Positions 25,474 to 34,150 of a stretch of DNA of 60,142 nt are shown piece after piece. The notes under the pieces are model-generated. The model searched no databases. It had not been told where the DNA came from and saw only the letters and a list, made by a program, of their open reading frames with translations. Origin of the DNA: JAGXSE01 sp040757295 (GTDB lineage: Bacteria > Bacillota > PH28-bin88); assembly GCA_040757295.1 (NCBI GenBank), contig JBFLXH010000012.1, forward strand, positions 1 to 60,142, in the 5' to 3' direction. Numbering within the stretch: the stretch's first letter is position 1; each line of letters starts with the position of its first letter. The position numbers and the translations under genes were made by a program.

Positions 25474-27897
25474 TTGCTCGCTTTGGTGGTTTTATCACCT
25501 TTTATTCTTGCGTGTCTGGTCCCATTGCTCTTTCCTGTGGTGCGGCACCGGATCGGCTGGCTGGTGGCTCTGTTACCCCTGGCATTGTTTGCCCGCCTGT
25601 TAAGCTACCTGCCCACCGTGGCGTCCGGCCAGCCTATCCAGGCAGCATATGAGTGGGTCCCATCTTTAGGAATCAGTTTTTCTCTATATCTTGACGGCCT
25701 TTCACTGCTATTTGCCCTCTTAATCACCGGCATTGGTCTCATTATTACAGTGTATTCGGTGGGTTACCTGGCCAGAGAGGAATCTCTCTGCAATTTTTAC
25801 GTCTATATCCTCCTGTTCATGGGCGCTATGCTCGGTGTAGTAGTCTCCAATAACCTGATTTCCCTCTACATTTTCTGGGAGCTGACCAGTATTTCTTCTT
25901 TCCTCCTGATCGGCTTCTGGTTCCACCGGGAAGAGTCCAAATACGGCGCCTTGAAATCCCTCCTGATTACAGTTTCCGGCGGGTTGGCCCTTTTGGCCGG
26001 ATTTGTGTTGCTCTACCTGGCCACCGGAACCTATGAAGTGCGGGAAATCATTGCCCGGTCTGGGCAGCTCTTGGAAAGCCCCTATTACCTGTGGGCTTTG
26101 ATCCTGGTATTGCTGGGGGCCTTTACCAAATCGGCCCAGTTCCCCTTCCATATTTGGCTGCCCAATGCCATGGCGGCTCCCACGCCGATTAGCGCTTACC
26201 TGCACTCTGCCACCATGGTTAAGGCGGGGATTTACCTGTTGGCCAGGATGACCCCGGCCCTGGGCGGTACGCCCCAGTGGTTTTACACTGTTTCCCTGGT
26301 AGGCCTGGTTACCCTGGTTTACGGCTCCTTCATGGCTATCCGCCAGCGGGATATGAAAGCAATGCTGGCTTTTTCCACCATCAGCCAGCTGGGCTTGGTT
26401 ACAGCCCTTTTGGGGTTCAACCAGCCCCTGGCGGTTACTGCGGCGGTCTTTCACATCCTAAATCACGCTACCTTTAAAGGCAGCATGTTTTTGGCCACCG
26501 GTATCGTAGACCACGAAACCGGGACCAGGGACGTAGACCGCTTGGGCGGCCTGATCAAAAAACTGCCGGCTACCGCTTTGGTAATGGGCCTTGCTGCCTT
26601 TGCCTCGGCAGGGCTGCCACCCTTTAACGGTTTCTTAAGCAAAGAGATGTTCTTTGAGGCTACCCTCCACCCCGGCGGGGCTCCTTGGACCGGATGGCTT
26701 TTTCCTCTCCTGGCTGTGATAGGGAGCATTTTCACATTTGTCTACAGCCTTGTGCTCATTTTCCGGGTATTTTTCGGCCCTCCCCGGTTAGCCCCCGAAC
26801 AGCATGGGGATTACGGCCATGTCCACAGCAGTCCCCATGAGGAAGAACACCATGGGGATCATCATGCGGACGAAAAGGATGAACATGGCCATCATGGCGG
26901 CCATGGTCATGGCGATCCCTGGGGCATGGTGGTGCCCGCCCTGTTCTTGGTCAGCCTAACCCTGATCGTCGGCCTTTTCCCGGGCCTGGTAGCCCAGTCT
27001 TTGGTGGCTCCGGCAGCGGCAGGGGCCTGGGGCAGCCCGGTGAAAGTCAAAATTTATCTCTGGCACGGTTTCAACCTGCCCCTTTTGATGAGCGGCATTG
27101 TGGTGCTCACCGGGGCTTTTGGCTTTGCCCGCTTTGAAGGCCTGCGCCGTTTGGTTGACAGTGTGCAAAACGCCCGGTATAACTTAAATGCCTTGTATGA
27201 CTGGTCTTTGAAGGCCTTAAACGGTACCGCCACCTGGCTGACGGACCTCCAGATGACAGGATACCTGCGGGATTACCTGGTCTTTATTATGGGGTGGTTC
27301 GTGGTTTCAGTCGGGTATACCCTTTTCGCCAAAGGCGGATTATCCACCAGCGGTTTTGACCTGGCCCCTGTGGAGGTTCACGAAATAGTCCTGATTGGGG
27401 TCATCATAATCGCGGCGGTAGGGGTTTTATGGATGTCCACCCGCCTGGCAGCGGTGCTGGCCGTAGGGGCAGTAGGGATGGGAGTCGTACTCCTTTACGT
27501 GATCTTCCGCGCGCCTGACTTGGCCCTGACCCAGCTAATTGTGGAAACCGTTACTCTTGCCTTGTTCCTGTTGTGCTTTTCCTACCTGCCTGAGCTTAAG
27601 GAAGAGATGCATACCCGGGGCGAAAAACTGGTCAACGGGATCATTGCTATTGTCTCTGGCGCCTTGGTGACTTTGTTAATGGTTTCTGCTAATGCCACCA
27701 GGTTGTATGAACCTATTTCCGGCTACTTTATTGATAATTCCTACAAGCTGGGTGGCGGCTTGAACATTGTTAACGTAATCCTGGTTGACTTCCGTGGCTA
27801 TGATACTATGGGGGAAATTACCGTTATCGCAGTGGCGGCTTTTAGCGTCTATGCCTTGGTAAAATTGCGGCTGGGAAAGCGGGGTAGAGAACAGTGA
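25474..27897 (+). CDS. mrpA: Na+/H+ antiporter subunit MrpA with a His-rich loop
   Basis: An 807-residue subunit of the Mrp multi-subunit monovalent cation/proton antiporter, related to complex I subunit NuoL. The TTG start follows GAGGAAAGGGG. The N-terminal part has the proton-channel motifs (FWELTSISSFLLIGFW, TKSAQFPFHIWLPNAM, HSATMVKAGIYL, HILNHATFKG, AGLPPFNGFLSKE). The C-terminal 200 residues contain the MrpA-specific domains (VEVHEIVLIGVIIIAAVGV, FRAPDLALTQLIVETVTLALFLL, VILVDFRGYDTMGE). Between the two parts, at about residues 445-485, is a loop with 13 histidines in some 40 residues, unusual for MrpA and possibly metal-binding. First gene of seven. Confidence 0.94.
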   Translation: MLALVVLSPFILACLVPLLFPVVRHRIGWLVALLPLALFARLLSYLPTVASGQPIQAAYEWVPSLGISFSLYLDGLSLLFALLITGIGLIITVYSVGYLAREESLCNFYVYILLFMGAMLGVVVSNNLISLYIFWELTSISSFLLIGFWFHREESKYGALKSLLITVSGGLALLAGFVLLYLATGTYEVREIIARSGQLLESPYYLWALILVLLGAFTKSAQFPFHIWLPNAMAAPTPISAYLHSATMVKAGIYLLARMTPALGGTPQWFYTVSLVGLVTLVYGSFMAIRQRDMKAMLAFSTISQLGLVTALLGFNQPLAVTAAVFHILNHATFKGSMFLATGIVDHETGTRDVDRLGGLIKKLPATALVMGLAAFASAGLPPFNGFLSKEMFFEATLHPGGAPWTGWLFPLLAVIGSIFTFVYSLVLIFRVFFGPPRLAPEQHGDYGHVHSSPHEEEHHGDHHADEKDEHGHHGGHGHGDPWGMVVPALFLVSLTLIVGLFPGLVAQSLVAPAAAGAWGSPVKVKIYLWHGFNLPLLMSGIVVLTGAFGFARFEGLRRLVDSVQNARYNLNALYDWSLKALNGTATWLTDLQMTGYLRDYLVFIMGWFVVSVGYTLFAKGGLSTSGFDLAPVEVHEIVLIGVIIIAAVGVLWMSTRLAAVLAVGAVGMGVVLLYVIFRAPDLALTQLIVETVTLALFLLCFSYLPELKEEMHTRGEKLVNGIIAIVSGALVTLLMVSANATRLYEPISGYFIDNSYKLGGGLNIVNVILVDFRGYDTMGEITVIAVAAFSVYALVKLRLGKRGREQ

Positions 27898-28322
27898 AAA
27901 TAAATCCGGAAAGCGTTATCCTGCAGACCATTTCCAGGCAGGCCCTGTATGTGATAATTATCTTTTCCTTCTTCCTCCTGGGCCGGGGCCATAATGAACC
28001 TGGGGGCGGTTTTATCGGCGGGCTAATGACATCAGCAGCTGTGGTCCTGCAATACCTGGCCTTTAACCTGGACTTTGTCCGGAAAGCCCTTCCCTTGGAT
28101 TATAAGCAGGTAACTGCTTTGGGCCTTTTGCTGGCGGTCGGTACCGGCATCGGTACCATGCTTGCTTACGGCCTCTTTATGGACCACTCCTTTACCTATA
28201 TTCACCTGCCCTTTTTTGGCGAATTGGAGCTCACTACCGCCTTCCTGTTTGACCTGGGGGTTTACCTGGTAGTTGTGGGCGGCACTTTGACAGTTATCTC
28301 GGCAATAGGGGAGGAAGGATAA
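27894..28322 (+). CDS. mrpB: Na+/H+ antiporter subunit MrpB
   Basis: A 142-residue subunit with four predicted helices. Its GTG overlaps the mrpA stop (GTGA). The segments FLLGRGHNEPGGGFIGGLMT and FDLGVYLVVVGGTLTVIS are characteristic of the MrpB domain. It stops at the mrpC start. Part of the membrane module that exchanges Na+ or K+ for protons. Confidence 0.94.
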   Translation: MKINPESVILQTISRQALYVIIIFSFFLLGRGHNEPGGGFIGGLMTSAAVVLQYLAFNLDFVRKALPLDYKQVTALGLLLAVGTGIGTMLAYGLFMDHSFTYIHLPFFGELELTTAFLFDLGVYLVVVGGTLTVISAIGEEG

Positions 28323-28663
28323 TGGAACTGGTAATTTCCATCACCATCGGCATCCTGTTTGCGGTGTCTGTATACCTGTTATTGTCCCGCAGTCTCTTGC
28401 GAGTCATCCTCGGAACAGCGATGATCTCTCATGCTGTTCACCTGATGCTGTTGTCATCGGGATTGCTGAAACGGGGAGCCCCGCCCTTTTTGATCAAAGG
28501 CGCGCAAATGAGTTATGTAGACCCCCTGCCCCAGGCCCTGATTCTGACAGCGATTGTTATTTCCTTCGGTGTGACGGCTTTCCTTTTGGTGCTGGCCTAC
28601 AGGGCCTACCAGGAACTCGGCAGCGATGATTTGAATGAGTTAAGGGGCGTGGAAGATGAGTAA
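28322..28663 (+). CDS. mrpC: Na+/H+ antiporter subunit MrpC
   Basis: A 113-residue NuoK-like subunit with three helices. The ATG uses the last base of the mrpB stop. The TM2 segment RVILGTAMISHAVHLMLLSSG and the later DPLPQALILTAIVISFGVTAF match the family, including the conserved DPLPQALILTAIVI motif. It overlaps mrpD by 8 bases. Confidence 0.94.
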   Translation: MELVISITIGILFAVSVYLLLSRSLLRVILGTAMISHAVHLMLLSSGLLKRGAPPFLIKGAQMSYVDPLPQALILTAIVISFGVTAFLLVLAYRAYQELGSDDLNELRGVEDE

Positions 28664-30134
28664 TCTAATCATAATGCCGGTCCTGCTCCCCTTTATCACG
28701 GGGATAATCTTGCTGTTTTTTCACCGGTGCCTCTTGGTGCAGCGGGTCTTATCGGCAGTCTCCGCTATAGCCCTGCTGATCTTATCTATTTACATCTTGG
28801 CGGTAGTAAGGGCTGAAGGTATTCTTACCCTGGCCATCGGCGATTTCCCTGCCCCCTTTGGAATAATCCTGGTGGCGGACCTGTTTGCGGCAATTATGAT
28901 GGTGGTCGCCTCCCTGATTTCTCTGGTAGCCTTGTTCTTCGCCTTCGGGATGATGGACCAGGGCCGGGAAAAACACTTCTTTTATGCCCTTTGGCAGATC
29001 CAGATCATGGGCATTGCCGGTGCCTTTTTAACCGGCGACCTGTTTAACCTGTTTGTCTTTTTTGAAATCCTCCTCATTGCTTCTTATATCCTTCTGGTTT
29101 TGGGCGGAGAGGCCGGGCAGCTGCGGGAGGCTTTTAAATACACGATTATTAATTTGATGTCAGGCATGATGTTCTTGGTGGCGGTGGCTGTCATCTACAG
29201 CGTTACCGGCACCCTCAATATGGCTGACATGGCTGTTAAAGTTGCGGAAGCTCCCCAGAAGGGGCTTTTAACCACAGCAGCCCTGGTATTACTGGCTGTG
29301 TTCGGCTTGAAAGGGGCCCTGTTCCCCATGTATTTCTGGCTGCCCAGGTCTTACTTTGAGGCCCCTTCACCGGTAGCGACCCTGTTCGGTGGAGTTCTGA
29401 CAAAAGTCGGTGTTTATGCTTCCATCCGGGTATTCACTCTGATTTTCAATTATGACGTTAGTTATACCCATACCATCATCCTGGTGCTTTCCGGGTTCAC
29501 CATGTTCCTGGGTGTCCTGGGGGCCCTGTCTCAAATGGACTTCAAGCGCCTTTTGGCCTACCATATTATCAGCCAGGTGGGTTATATGGTTATGGGTTTG
29601 GGCTTATTTACTCCTTTGGCCCTGGCCGGATCTATTTTCCATATCGCCCATAACATGATCGTCAAGTCCTGCCTCTTTTTAGTCAGCGGCCTGACCGAAA
29701 CCATTACAGGTACCACCAGCCTGAAGAAAATGGGCGGCCTGATGAAAACCCATCCCCTGGTGGCCTGGATGTTTTTCATCGCCGGTATTTCCATGGCAGG
29801 GGTCCCACCCTTGAGCGGCTTTTTCAGCAAGTTTGCCCTGATTAAGGCCGGCCTCTTAGAAGGACAGTACTTTATTGTACTGGTGGCCTTAGTCGTTAGC
29901 TTCATGACCATGTTTTCCATGATTAAGATCTTCCGCTATGCCTATTGGGGCAGCGTATCCAAGGAAAACCCGCCGGTACCTGGCAATGGTTACCTGAAAC
30001 TGGTTCCGCCGGTGCTTACCCTAGTTGTGTTAACTGTTGTGATCGGTCTTTCGGCCCACTGGTTTTTCCAATTGACCCTGGAGGCCTCTGAACAGCTGAT
30101 GAATCCCGCGGCCTATATTAAGGCGGTTTTATAA
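28656..30134 (+). CDS. mrpD: Na+/H+ antiporter subunit MrpD
   Basis: A 492-residue NuoN/NuoM-like proton-translocating subunit with about fourteen helices. Conserved motifs include FFEILLIASYILLVLGG with the key glutamate near residue 137, GLKGALFPMYFWLPRSYFEAPSP with the lysine near 220, and MDFKRLLAYHIISQVGYMV. Start ATG lies within the mrpC end. Fourth gene of the mrp operon. Confidence 0.95.
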   Translation: MSNLIIMPVLLPFITGIILLFFHRCLLVQRVLSAVSAIALLILSIYILAVVRAEGILTLAIGDFPAPFGIILVADLFAAIMMVVASLISLVALFFAFGMMDQGREKHFFYALWQIQIMGIAGAFLTGDLFNLFVFFEILLIASYILLVLGGEAGQLREAFKYTIINLMSGMMFLVAVAVIYSVTGTLNMADMAVKVAEAPQKGLLTTAALVLLAVFGLKGALFPMYFWLPRSYFEAPSPVATLFGGVLTKVGVYASIRVFTLIFNYDVSYTHTIILVLSGFTMFLGVLGALSQMDFKRLLAYHIISQVGYMVMGLGLFTPLALAGSIFHIAHNMIVKSCLFLVSGLTETITGTTSLKKMGGLMKTHPLVAWMFFIAGISMAGVPPLSGFFSKFALIKAGLLEGQYFIVLVALVVSFMTMFSMIKIFRYAYWGSVSKENPPVPGNGYLKLVPPVLTLVVLTVVIGLSAHWFFQLTLEASEQLMNPAAYIKAVL

Positions 30135-30146
30135 AGGGGTGATAAT

Positions 30147-30629
30147 GTGCTTACCCGTGTCTTCTTTAACCTGATCGTTGCTATGGTCTGGGTGTTGCTA
30201 AAAGGAGAAGTAAACCTGGTCAACCTGGTCTGGGGCTTTACCTTAGGGTTTCTGGTACAGGTGGTTTTTTACCAGATTCCCCCGGGAAACCTGTTGGCCC
30301 GCCGGGTGGGGACAGGCTTTGTCCTCTTGTTTGTATTCCTGTGGGAAATCGCTAAGGCCAACCTGCAGGTTTTAGCTATTGTGCTCAGCATTAATCCCCG
30401 CACCCGGTCAGGGATTATCGCTCTACCTCTGGATGTCAAAACAGATTGGGGGATTACCCTTTTAGCCAACATGATCACCCTTACTCCCGGCACTACTACC
30501 ATGGGAGTTGCTCCTGACCGTAAGGTCCTCTATATTCATGTGCTGGATATGGAAGACCCGGAAGAAGTAAAGAGGAGCATCAAGGAAACTTTTGAACGGC
30601 GCATCCGGGAGGTGTTTGAGGCATGCTAG
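30147..30629 (+). CDS. mrpE: Na+/H+ antiporter subunit MrpE
   Basis: A 160-residue subunit with a GTG start after AAAGGGGTGAT. The N-terminal helices are followed by the family motif LDVKTDWGITLLANMITLTPGTTTMGV. It overlaps mrpF by 7 bases. MrpE is needed for full antiport activity in Bacillus. Confidence 0.93.
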   Translation: MLTRVFFNLIVAMVWVLLKGEVNLVNLVWGFTLGFLVQVVFYQIPPGNLLARRVGTGFVLLFVFLWEIAKANLQVLAIVLSINPRTRSGIIALPLDVKTDWGITLLANMITLTPGTTTMGVAPDRKVLYIHVLDMEDPEEVKRSIKETFERRIREVFEAC

Positions 30630-30904
30630 ACCTGGTGATTAACCTGGCCATGGCCGCCATTTCCGTTTCGATTATCCTGCTGTTTTACCGCTTGGAGGTG
30701 GGGCCGACCATCCCGGACCGGGCTTTGGCCCTGGAAACTATCGCTACTAATGTGCTGGCCTTGGTGGTCCTCCTTTCCATCAAGATGCACACGGTTTTCT
30801 TTTTCGATGTGGCCTTGGTCCTTGCCGTATTGGGGTTTGTGGGTACCACAGCCCTGGCAAAATTTATTGCAAAGGGTGTTATCATTGAGCGAGATAGTGA
30901 CTAG
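30623..30904 (+). CDS. mrpF: Na+/H+ antiporter subunit MrpF
   Basis: A 93-residue three-helix subunit starting at the ATG within the mrpE end. The segment PTIPDRALALETIATNVLAL and the following FFFDVALVLAVLGFVGTTALAKF are typical of MrpF. It overlaps mrpG by 20 bases. Confidence 0.93.
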   Translation: MLDLVINLAMAAISVSIILLFYRLEVGPTIPDRALALETIATNVLALVVLLSIKMHTVFFFDVALVLAVLGFVGTTALAKFIAKGVIIERDSD

Positions 30905-31244
30905 CCTGTTGATATTAATCGGAGTGGTGTTCCTGCTGGCAGGCTCTCTGGGGGTAGCCCGGCTGCGGGACTTTTACGGCCGAATGCACGCTGCCGGCAA
31001 GGCTTCCACCATGGGCATCATCTTTGTCACCCTTGGCACCTTGTGGCATTTCACCGCTTACTATGGCAGCATCAGCGCCAAGCCCTTGTTGATTACCGCC
31101 TTTATTTTCCTAACCGCCCCTGTGGGTACCCACATGATGAGCAAGGCCGGCTACTTCAGCGGCGTTCCCTTATGGAAAGGCACCTTTATCAACGAAATGG
31201 ACCACAATGGCCGCGGGCATCACGAAAAAGCCACAGAAGAATAG
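30885..31244 (+). CDS. mrpG: Na+/H+ antiporter subunit MrpG
   Basis: A 119-residue subunit. I choose the TTG at 30885 because AAAGGG lies 8 bases upstream and the family begins around LSEIVTSLLILIGVVFLL; the frame is open for 135 more bases inside mrpF but reads as a shadow. The motif GVARLRDFYGRMHAAGKAST and LTAPVGTHMMSKAGYFSG are MrpG signatures. Last gene of the operon; a terminator follows 22 bases later. Confidence 0.9.
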   Translation: MSEIVTSLLILIGVVFLLAGSLGVARLRDFYGRMHAAGKASTMGIIFVTLGTLWHFTAYYGSISAKPLLITAFIFLTAPVGTHMMSKAGYFSGVPLWKGTFINEMDHNGRGHHEKATEE

Positions 31245-31266
31245 ACAGACCTGCGGTTGCCAACAG

Positions 31267-31293
31267 GAGACGGGTAATTCCCGTCTCTTTTTT
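31267..31293 (+). terminator. Terminator after the mrp operon
   Basis: GAGACGGG pairs with CCCGTCTC around a 5-base loop and is followed by six T. A classic intrinsic terminator. Confidence 0.9.
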
Positions 31294-31307
31294 GTTGCTT
31301 TAATAAC

Positions 31308-31331
31308 TTGGGTACCAGGTACCCAATTTTT
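31308..31331. terminator. Second hairpin after mrp, perfect palindrome with T run
   Basis: TTGGGTACCAGGTACCCAA is a perfect inverted repeat about one central base, followed by TTTTT. It lies 14 bases beyond the first terminator and may reinforce termination or act as an operator for the next gene. Confidence 0.5.
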
Positions 31332-31409
31332 CAGGCTCAGTTTGTGTGATAGAGGTCGAAGGAGTATAATAAGTAATGTTATCGCCATAAATGGAAGGGA
31401 TGAGCCAGT

Positions 31410-32477
31410 TTGTCCACCCTTTATCTGAAAGTTGATCCCAGGCAGCCGGAGCCACTGGTAATCGCCCAGGCCGCCAACATCCTCCGGCACGGCGGCTTGG
31501 TGGCCTTTCCCACGGAAACTGTCTATGGCCTGGGGGCCAACGCCTTGGATGCTCAAGCAGTAGCTGGGATTTTCCGGGCCAAGGGGCGTCCTGCCGACAA
31601 CCCCCTGATTGTACATATCGCCAACCTTGAGCAACTGTCTCTCGTGGCAGGAGAACTGCCGGCCCGGGCCAAAAACCTGGTCAACCTGTTCTGGCCCGGC
31701 CCCTTGACCCTGGTGCTCCCGAAAAACCCCCAGGTGCCTGCAGAAGTAACTGCCGGTCTGGACACAGTTGCCATCAGAATGCCTTCCCACCCAGTAGCCC
31801 TGGCTCTCATTCAGGCTGCCGGGGTCCCGCTGGCTGCTCCCAGCGCCAACCGCTCCGGCGCTCCCAGCCCTACAACGGCCGGCCACGTAATAGCAGACCT
31901 GGATGGCCGCATCCACGCGGTGGTGGACGGCGGGCCAGCCTATATTGGGCTGGAATCTACGGTGCTTGACCTGGCGGCAGATCCGCCTCTGGTCCTGCGA
32001 CCAGGGGGGGTTACGGTAGAACAGCTGGAGGACGCTTTACAGGGGCCGGTGGCTTATGAGCCGGCTCTTTCCCAGCTAGAACAAAACTTAATTCCCCGTT
32101 CTCCCGGGATGAAGTACACCCATTATGCTCCCCAAGGAGAGGTCTTTTTGGTTTCCGGGTCCCCGGAAGCGGTGCGGGAGAAAGTTCAAAGGCTCTTATC
32201 CCAGGCTAAGGAACATGGCCAAATTGCCGCAGTGCTATCTTCCAAGGAAAACCTGGCCTGGTACCAAAGCCAGGAACCCATGGCTGATCTCCTGATAAAC
32301 CTAGGCCCCAGATCCGCGTTGGATTTAGTTGCCCAAAACCTCTACGGGGCGTTGCGGGCCTGTGATGAGGCCAAGGCAGCCATGGTGCTGGTTGAGGCAT
32401 TCCCGGCAACCGGTCTCGGCTTGGCGGTGATGAACCGGCTATATAAAGCTGCCAGCTGCAGGATGATCGAGGCCTAA
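31410..32477 (+). CDS. ywlC: Threonylcarbamoyl-AMP synthase (Sua5/YwlC)
   Basis: A 355-residue two-domain Sua5-type enzyme making threonylcarbamoyl-AMP from threonine, bicarbonate and ATP for the t6A37 modification of tRNAs. The TTG start follows GGGATGAGCC. The YrdC domain shows GGLVAFPTETVYGLGANA, KGRPADNPLIVHI, WPGPLTLVLP, VAIRMPSHP and APSANRSGAPSPTT. The C-terminal Sua5 domain begins SPGMKYTHYAPQGEV near residue 230. In Bacillus the orthologue lies downstream of prfA/prmC, as here. Confidence 0.95.
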   Translation: MSTLYLKVDPRQPEPLVIAQAANILRHGGLVAFPTETVYGLGANALDAQAVAGIFRAKGRPADNPLIVHIANLEQLSLVAGELPARAKNLVNLFWPGPLTLVLPKNPQVPAEVTAGLDTVAIRMPSHPVALALIQAAGVPLAAPSANRSGAPSPTTAGHVIADLDGRIHAVVDGGPAYIGLESTVLDLAADPPLVLRPGGVTVEQLEDALQGPVAYEPALSQLEQNLIPRSPGMKYTHYAPQGEVFLVSGSPEAVREKVQRLLSQAKEHGQIAAVLSSKENLAWYQSQEPMADLLINLGPRSALDLVAQNLYGALRACDEAKAAMVLVEAFPATGLGLAVMNRLYKAASCRMIEA

Positions 32478-32485
32478 AAAGGAAA

Positions 32486-32923
32486 GGGGACACACCGCTT
32501 ACAAATACCTTTTGCCAAATCATTTGCATTAAACTAAGGCAACAGGTAAATGCTTGCTGCAGTGCAACAGAGCGCGGAATGTCCCCAAATCTATGAAAGG
32601 GGACACACCGCTTACAAATACCTTTTGCCAAATCATTTGCATTAAACTAAGGCAACAGGTAAATGCTTGCTGCAGTGCAACAGANNNNNNNNNNNNNNNN
32701 NNNNNNNNNNNNNNNNNNNNNNNNNNNNNNNNNNNNNNNNNNNNNNNNNNNNNNNNNNNNNNNNNNNNNNNNNNNNNNNNNNNNCGCGGAATGTCCCCAA
32801 ATCTATGAAAGGGGACACACCGCTTACAAATACCTTTTGCCAAATCATTTGCATTAAACTAAGGCAACAGGTAAATGCTTGCTGCAGTGCAACAGAGCGC
32901 GGAATGTCCCCAAATCTATCATG
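32486..32923 (-). repeat. RepC tandem array (113-bp units) with an assembly gap, minus strand
   Basis: On the plus strand units start GGGGACACACCGCTTAC at 32486, 32599 and, after the gap, 32811. Each ends CGCGGAATGTCCCC plus a constant 12-base linker. On the minus strand the unit has the same ends as the array at 4631 but a different middle (with CTGTTGCCTTAGTTTAA). Visible units are essentially identical to each other, implying recent tandem amplification. It lies just 3' of ywlC. Confidence 0.85.
32685..32784. other. Assembly gap of 100 N inside the second RepC array
   Basis: Exactly 100 undetermined bases, again inside a tandem repeat array, so the real number of units is unknown. Confidence 0.95.
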
Positions 32924-33046
32924 ATAGGCCTTCCCCCGGCATAGAATTGCTAAGAGACTTTTTGCTCCTGGCAGCAGATCTCCGGCCTTTTAGGGCCGGG
33001 TTTTCCGGGTTTTCCAAGCTCGGACACACGGAGGGGGGGGACCGGA

Positions 33047-33778
33047 TTGATTAATACGCCCATCATGATCTACAGCATGATGGCTGGTATGGCTACCGTC
33101 CTTGGCAGCCTGTTGGTGTTGGCCTGGCGATCCACCGAGCGGTTTTTGGCCTTCCTCTTGGGCCTGGCTGCCGGCATCATGGCCGCGGTGGTGTTGCAGG
33201 ATCTGGTGCCAGCGGCTCTAAAGTTTGGCAGCCTAAAGACAACCCTGGCCGGTATCCTGCTCGGGGTCTTGATCCTGGGTGGCCTTGACCGGCTCTTGTC
33301 CGGCCCGGCGCCATCCACCCGGGTGAGATCTGACCGCCTGTACCTATTGAAGATGGGCTACTTGATTGCCGCAGGCATTGCCCTCCATGACCTGCCGGAG
33401 GGGATGGCCATGGCGGTGGGATGGGCCGCAACCAAGAGCCTGGGTTGGATGCTGGCCCTGTCCATCGGCCTGCACAACATCCCCGAGGGCATGGCAACTT
33501 CGGTGCCCTTGAAAATGGCGGGTGTGCCGGGCATCCGGATCTTGGCCCTGAACTTCTTGGTCAGTATTTTTACCCCCTTGGGGACTCTATTGGGCCTGGT
33601 TCTGGTCTCCATGTCCCGGTTTTGGATCGGCCTTTTGTTGGCTCTTGCTGCGGGAGCCATGTCTTATATCGTGGGTTTTGGGCTGGTACCCGAAGCCTTT
33701 GGCCGGCGTCCCCGGGCAGCAGCCCTGGGTCTTTTGCTGGGATGGGCGGTAATTGGATTCTTAACCCTGTTTGAATAG
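33047..33778 (+). CDS. ZIP-family metal transporter
   Basis: A 243-residue membrane protein with about eight helices and a TTG start after GGAGGGGGGGG. The metal-binding motifs of the ZIP family are present: HDLPEGMAMAVG near residue 109 and HNIPEGMATSVPLK near 143. Earlier a helix ends DLVPAALKFG. ZIP proteins move zinc or other divalent metals into the cytoplasm. The gene has neighbours involved in other metals (mntP) but is separated from them by RepA. Exact metal unknown. Confidence 0.9.
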   Translation: MINTPIMIYSMMAGMATVLGSLLVLAWRSTERFLAFLLGLAAGIMAAVVLQDLVPAALKFGSLKTTLAGILLGVLILGGLDRLLSGPAPSTRVRSDRLYLLKMGYLIAAGIALHDLPEGMAMAVGWAATKSLGWMLALSIGLHNIPEGMATSVPLKMAGVPGIRILALNFLVSIFTPLGTLLGLVLVSMSRFWIGLLLALAAGAMSYIVGFGLVPEAFGRRPRAAALGLLLGWAVIGFLTLFE

Positions 33779-33834
33779 AGAATTTGCTCCTGCATGAACA
33801 AGCTTGCTCCTGGTTATGGTATACTATACACGAG

Positions 33835-34134
33835 TTCAACTGGGTCTTGGCTTTTTGCGGGAGATTGTTACCCCCGCTCGTGCTTAGATTCGACCAGTTC
33901 TTGGCTCCGGTTTACCGGAGCTTAGAACTGGTTAATCCCATAGGGGGCCAGTTAATACAGTGGCGTAGCCGCTCTTTTAAAATGAGCAAGGCCACAAATT
34001 ATTCATTAATTTACCGTGGCCTGAAAGCGAATTTCATGCTCGGCTTCATTGGCAGTAATCAAATTTTATTTCTTGCCGAGCATATCCCGCCGCTTTAAAG
34101 AAGCGTAGGCTTAAGAGCGGGTAGCCATCTGTGA
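33835..34134 (+). repeat. RepA element with RepB nested
   Basis: From TTCAACTGGGTCTTGG through a variant first hairpin (CTTTTTGCGGGAG to CCCCCGCTCGTGC), the CCAGTTCTTGGCTCCGG helix and GCCGCTCTT, into RepB, then CCCGCCGCTTTAAAGAAGC and AGAGCGGGTAGCCATCTGTGA. The 3' end lies 16 bases before the mntP start, so it forms most of the mntP leader. Confidence 0.8.
33979..34085 (+). repeat. RepB double-hairpin element nested in RepA
   Basis: Second stem is GCTCGGC with GCCGAGC, and the loop carries TTCATTGGCAGTAATCAAATT, the nested subtype (shown here within 21 bases as TTCATTGGCAGTAATCAAAT). It sits after CTCTTTT of RepA. Compare the stand-alone subtype with TTCATTATGATAATGCAA. Confidence 0.75.
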
Positions 34135-34150
34135 TCAAGCGGAGGCTTTT

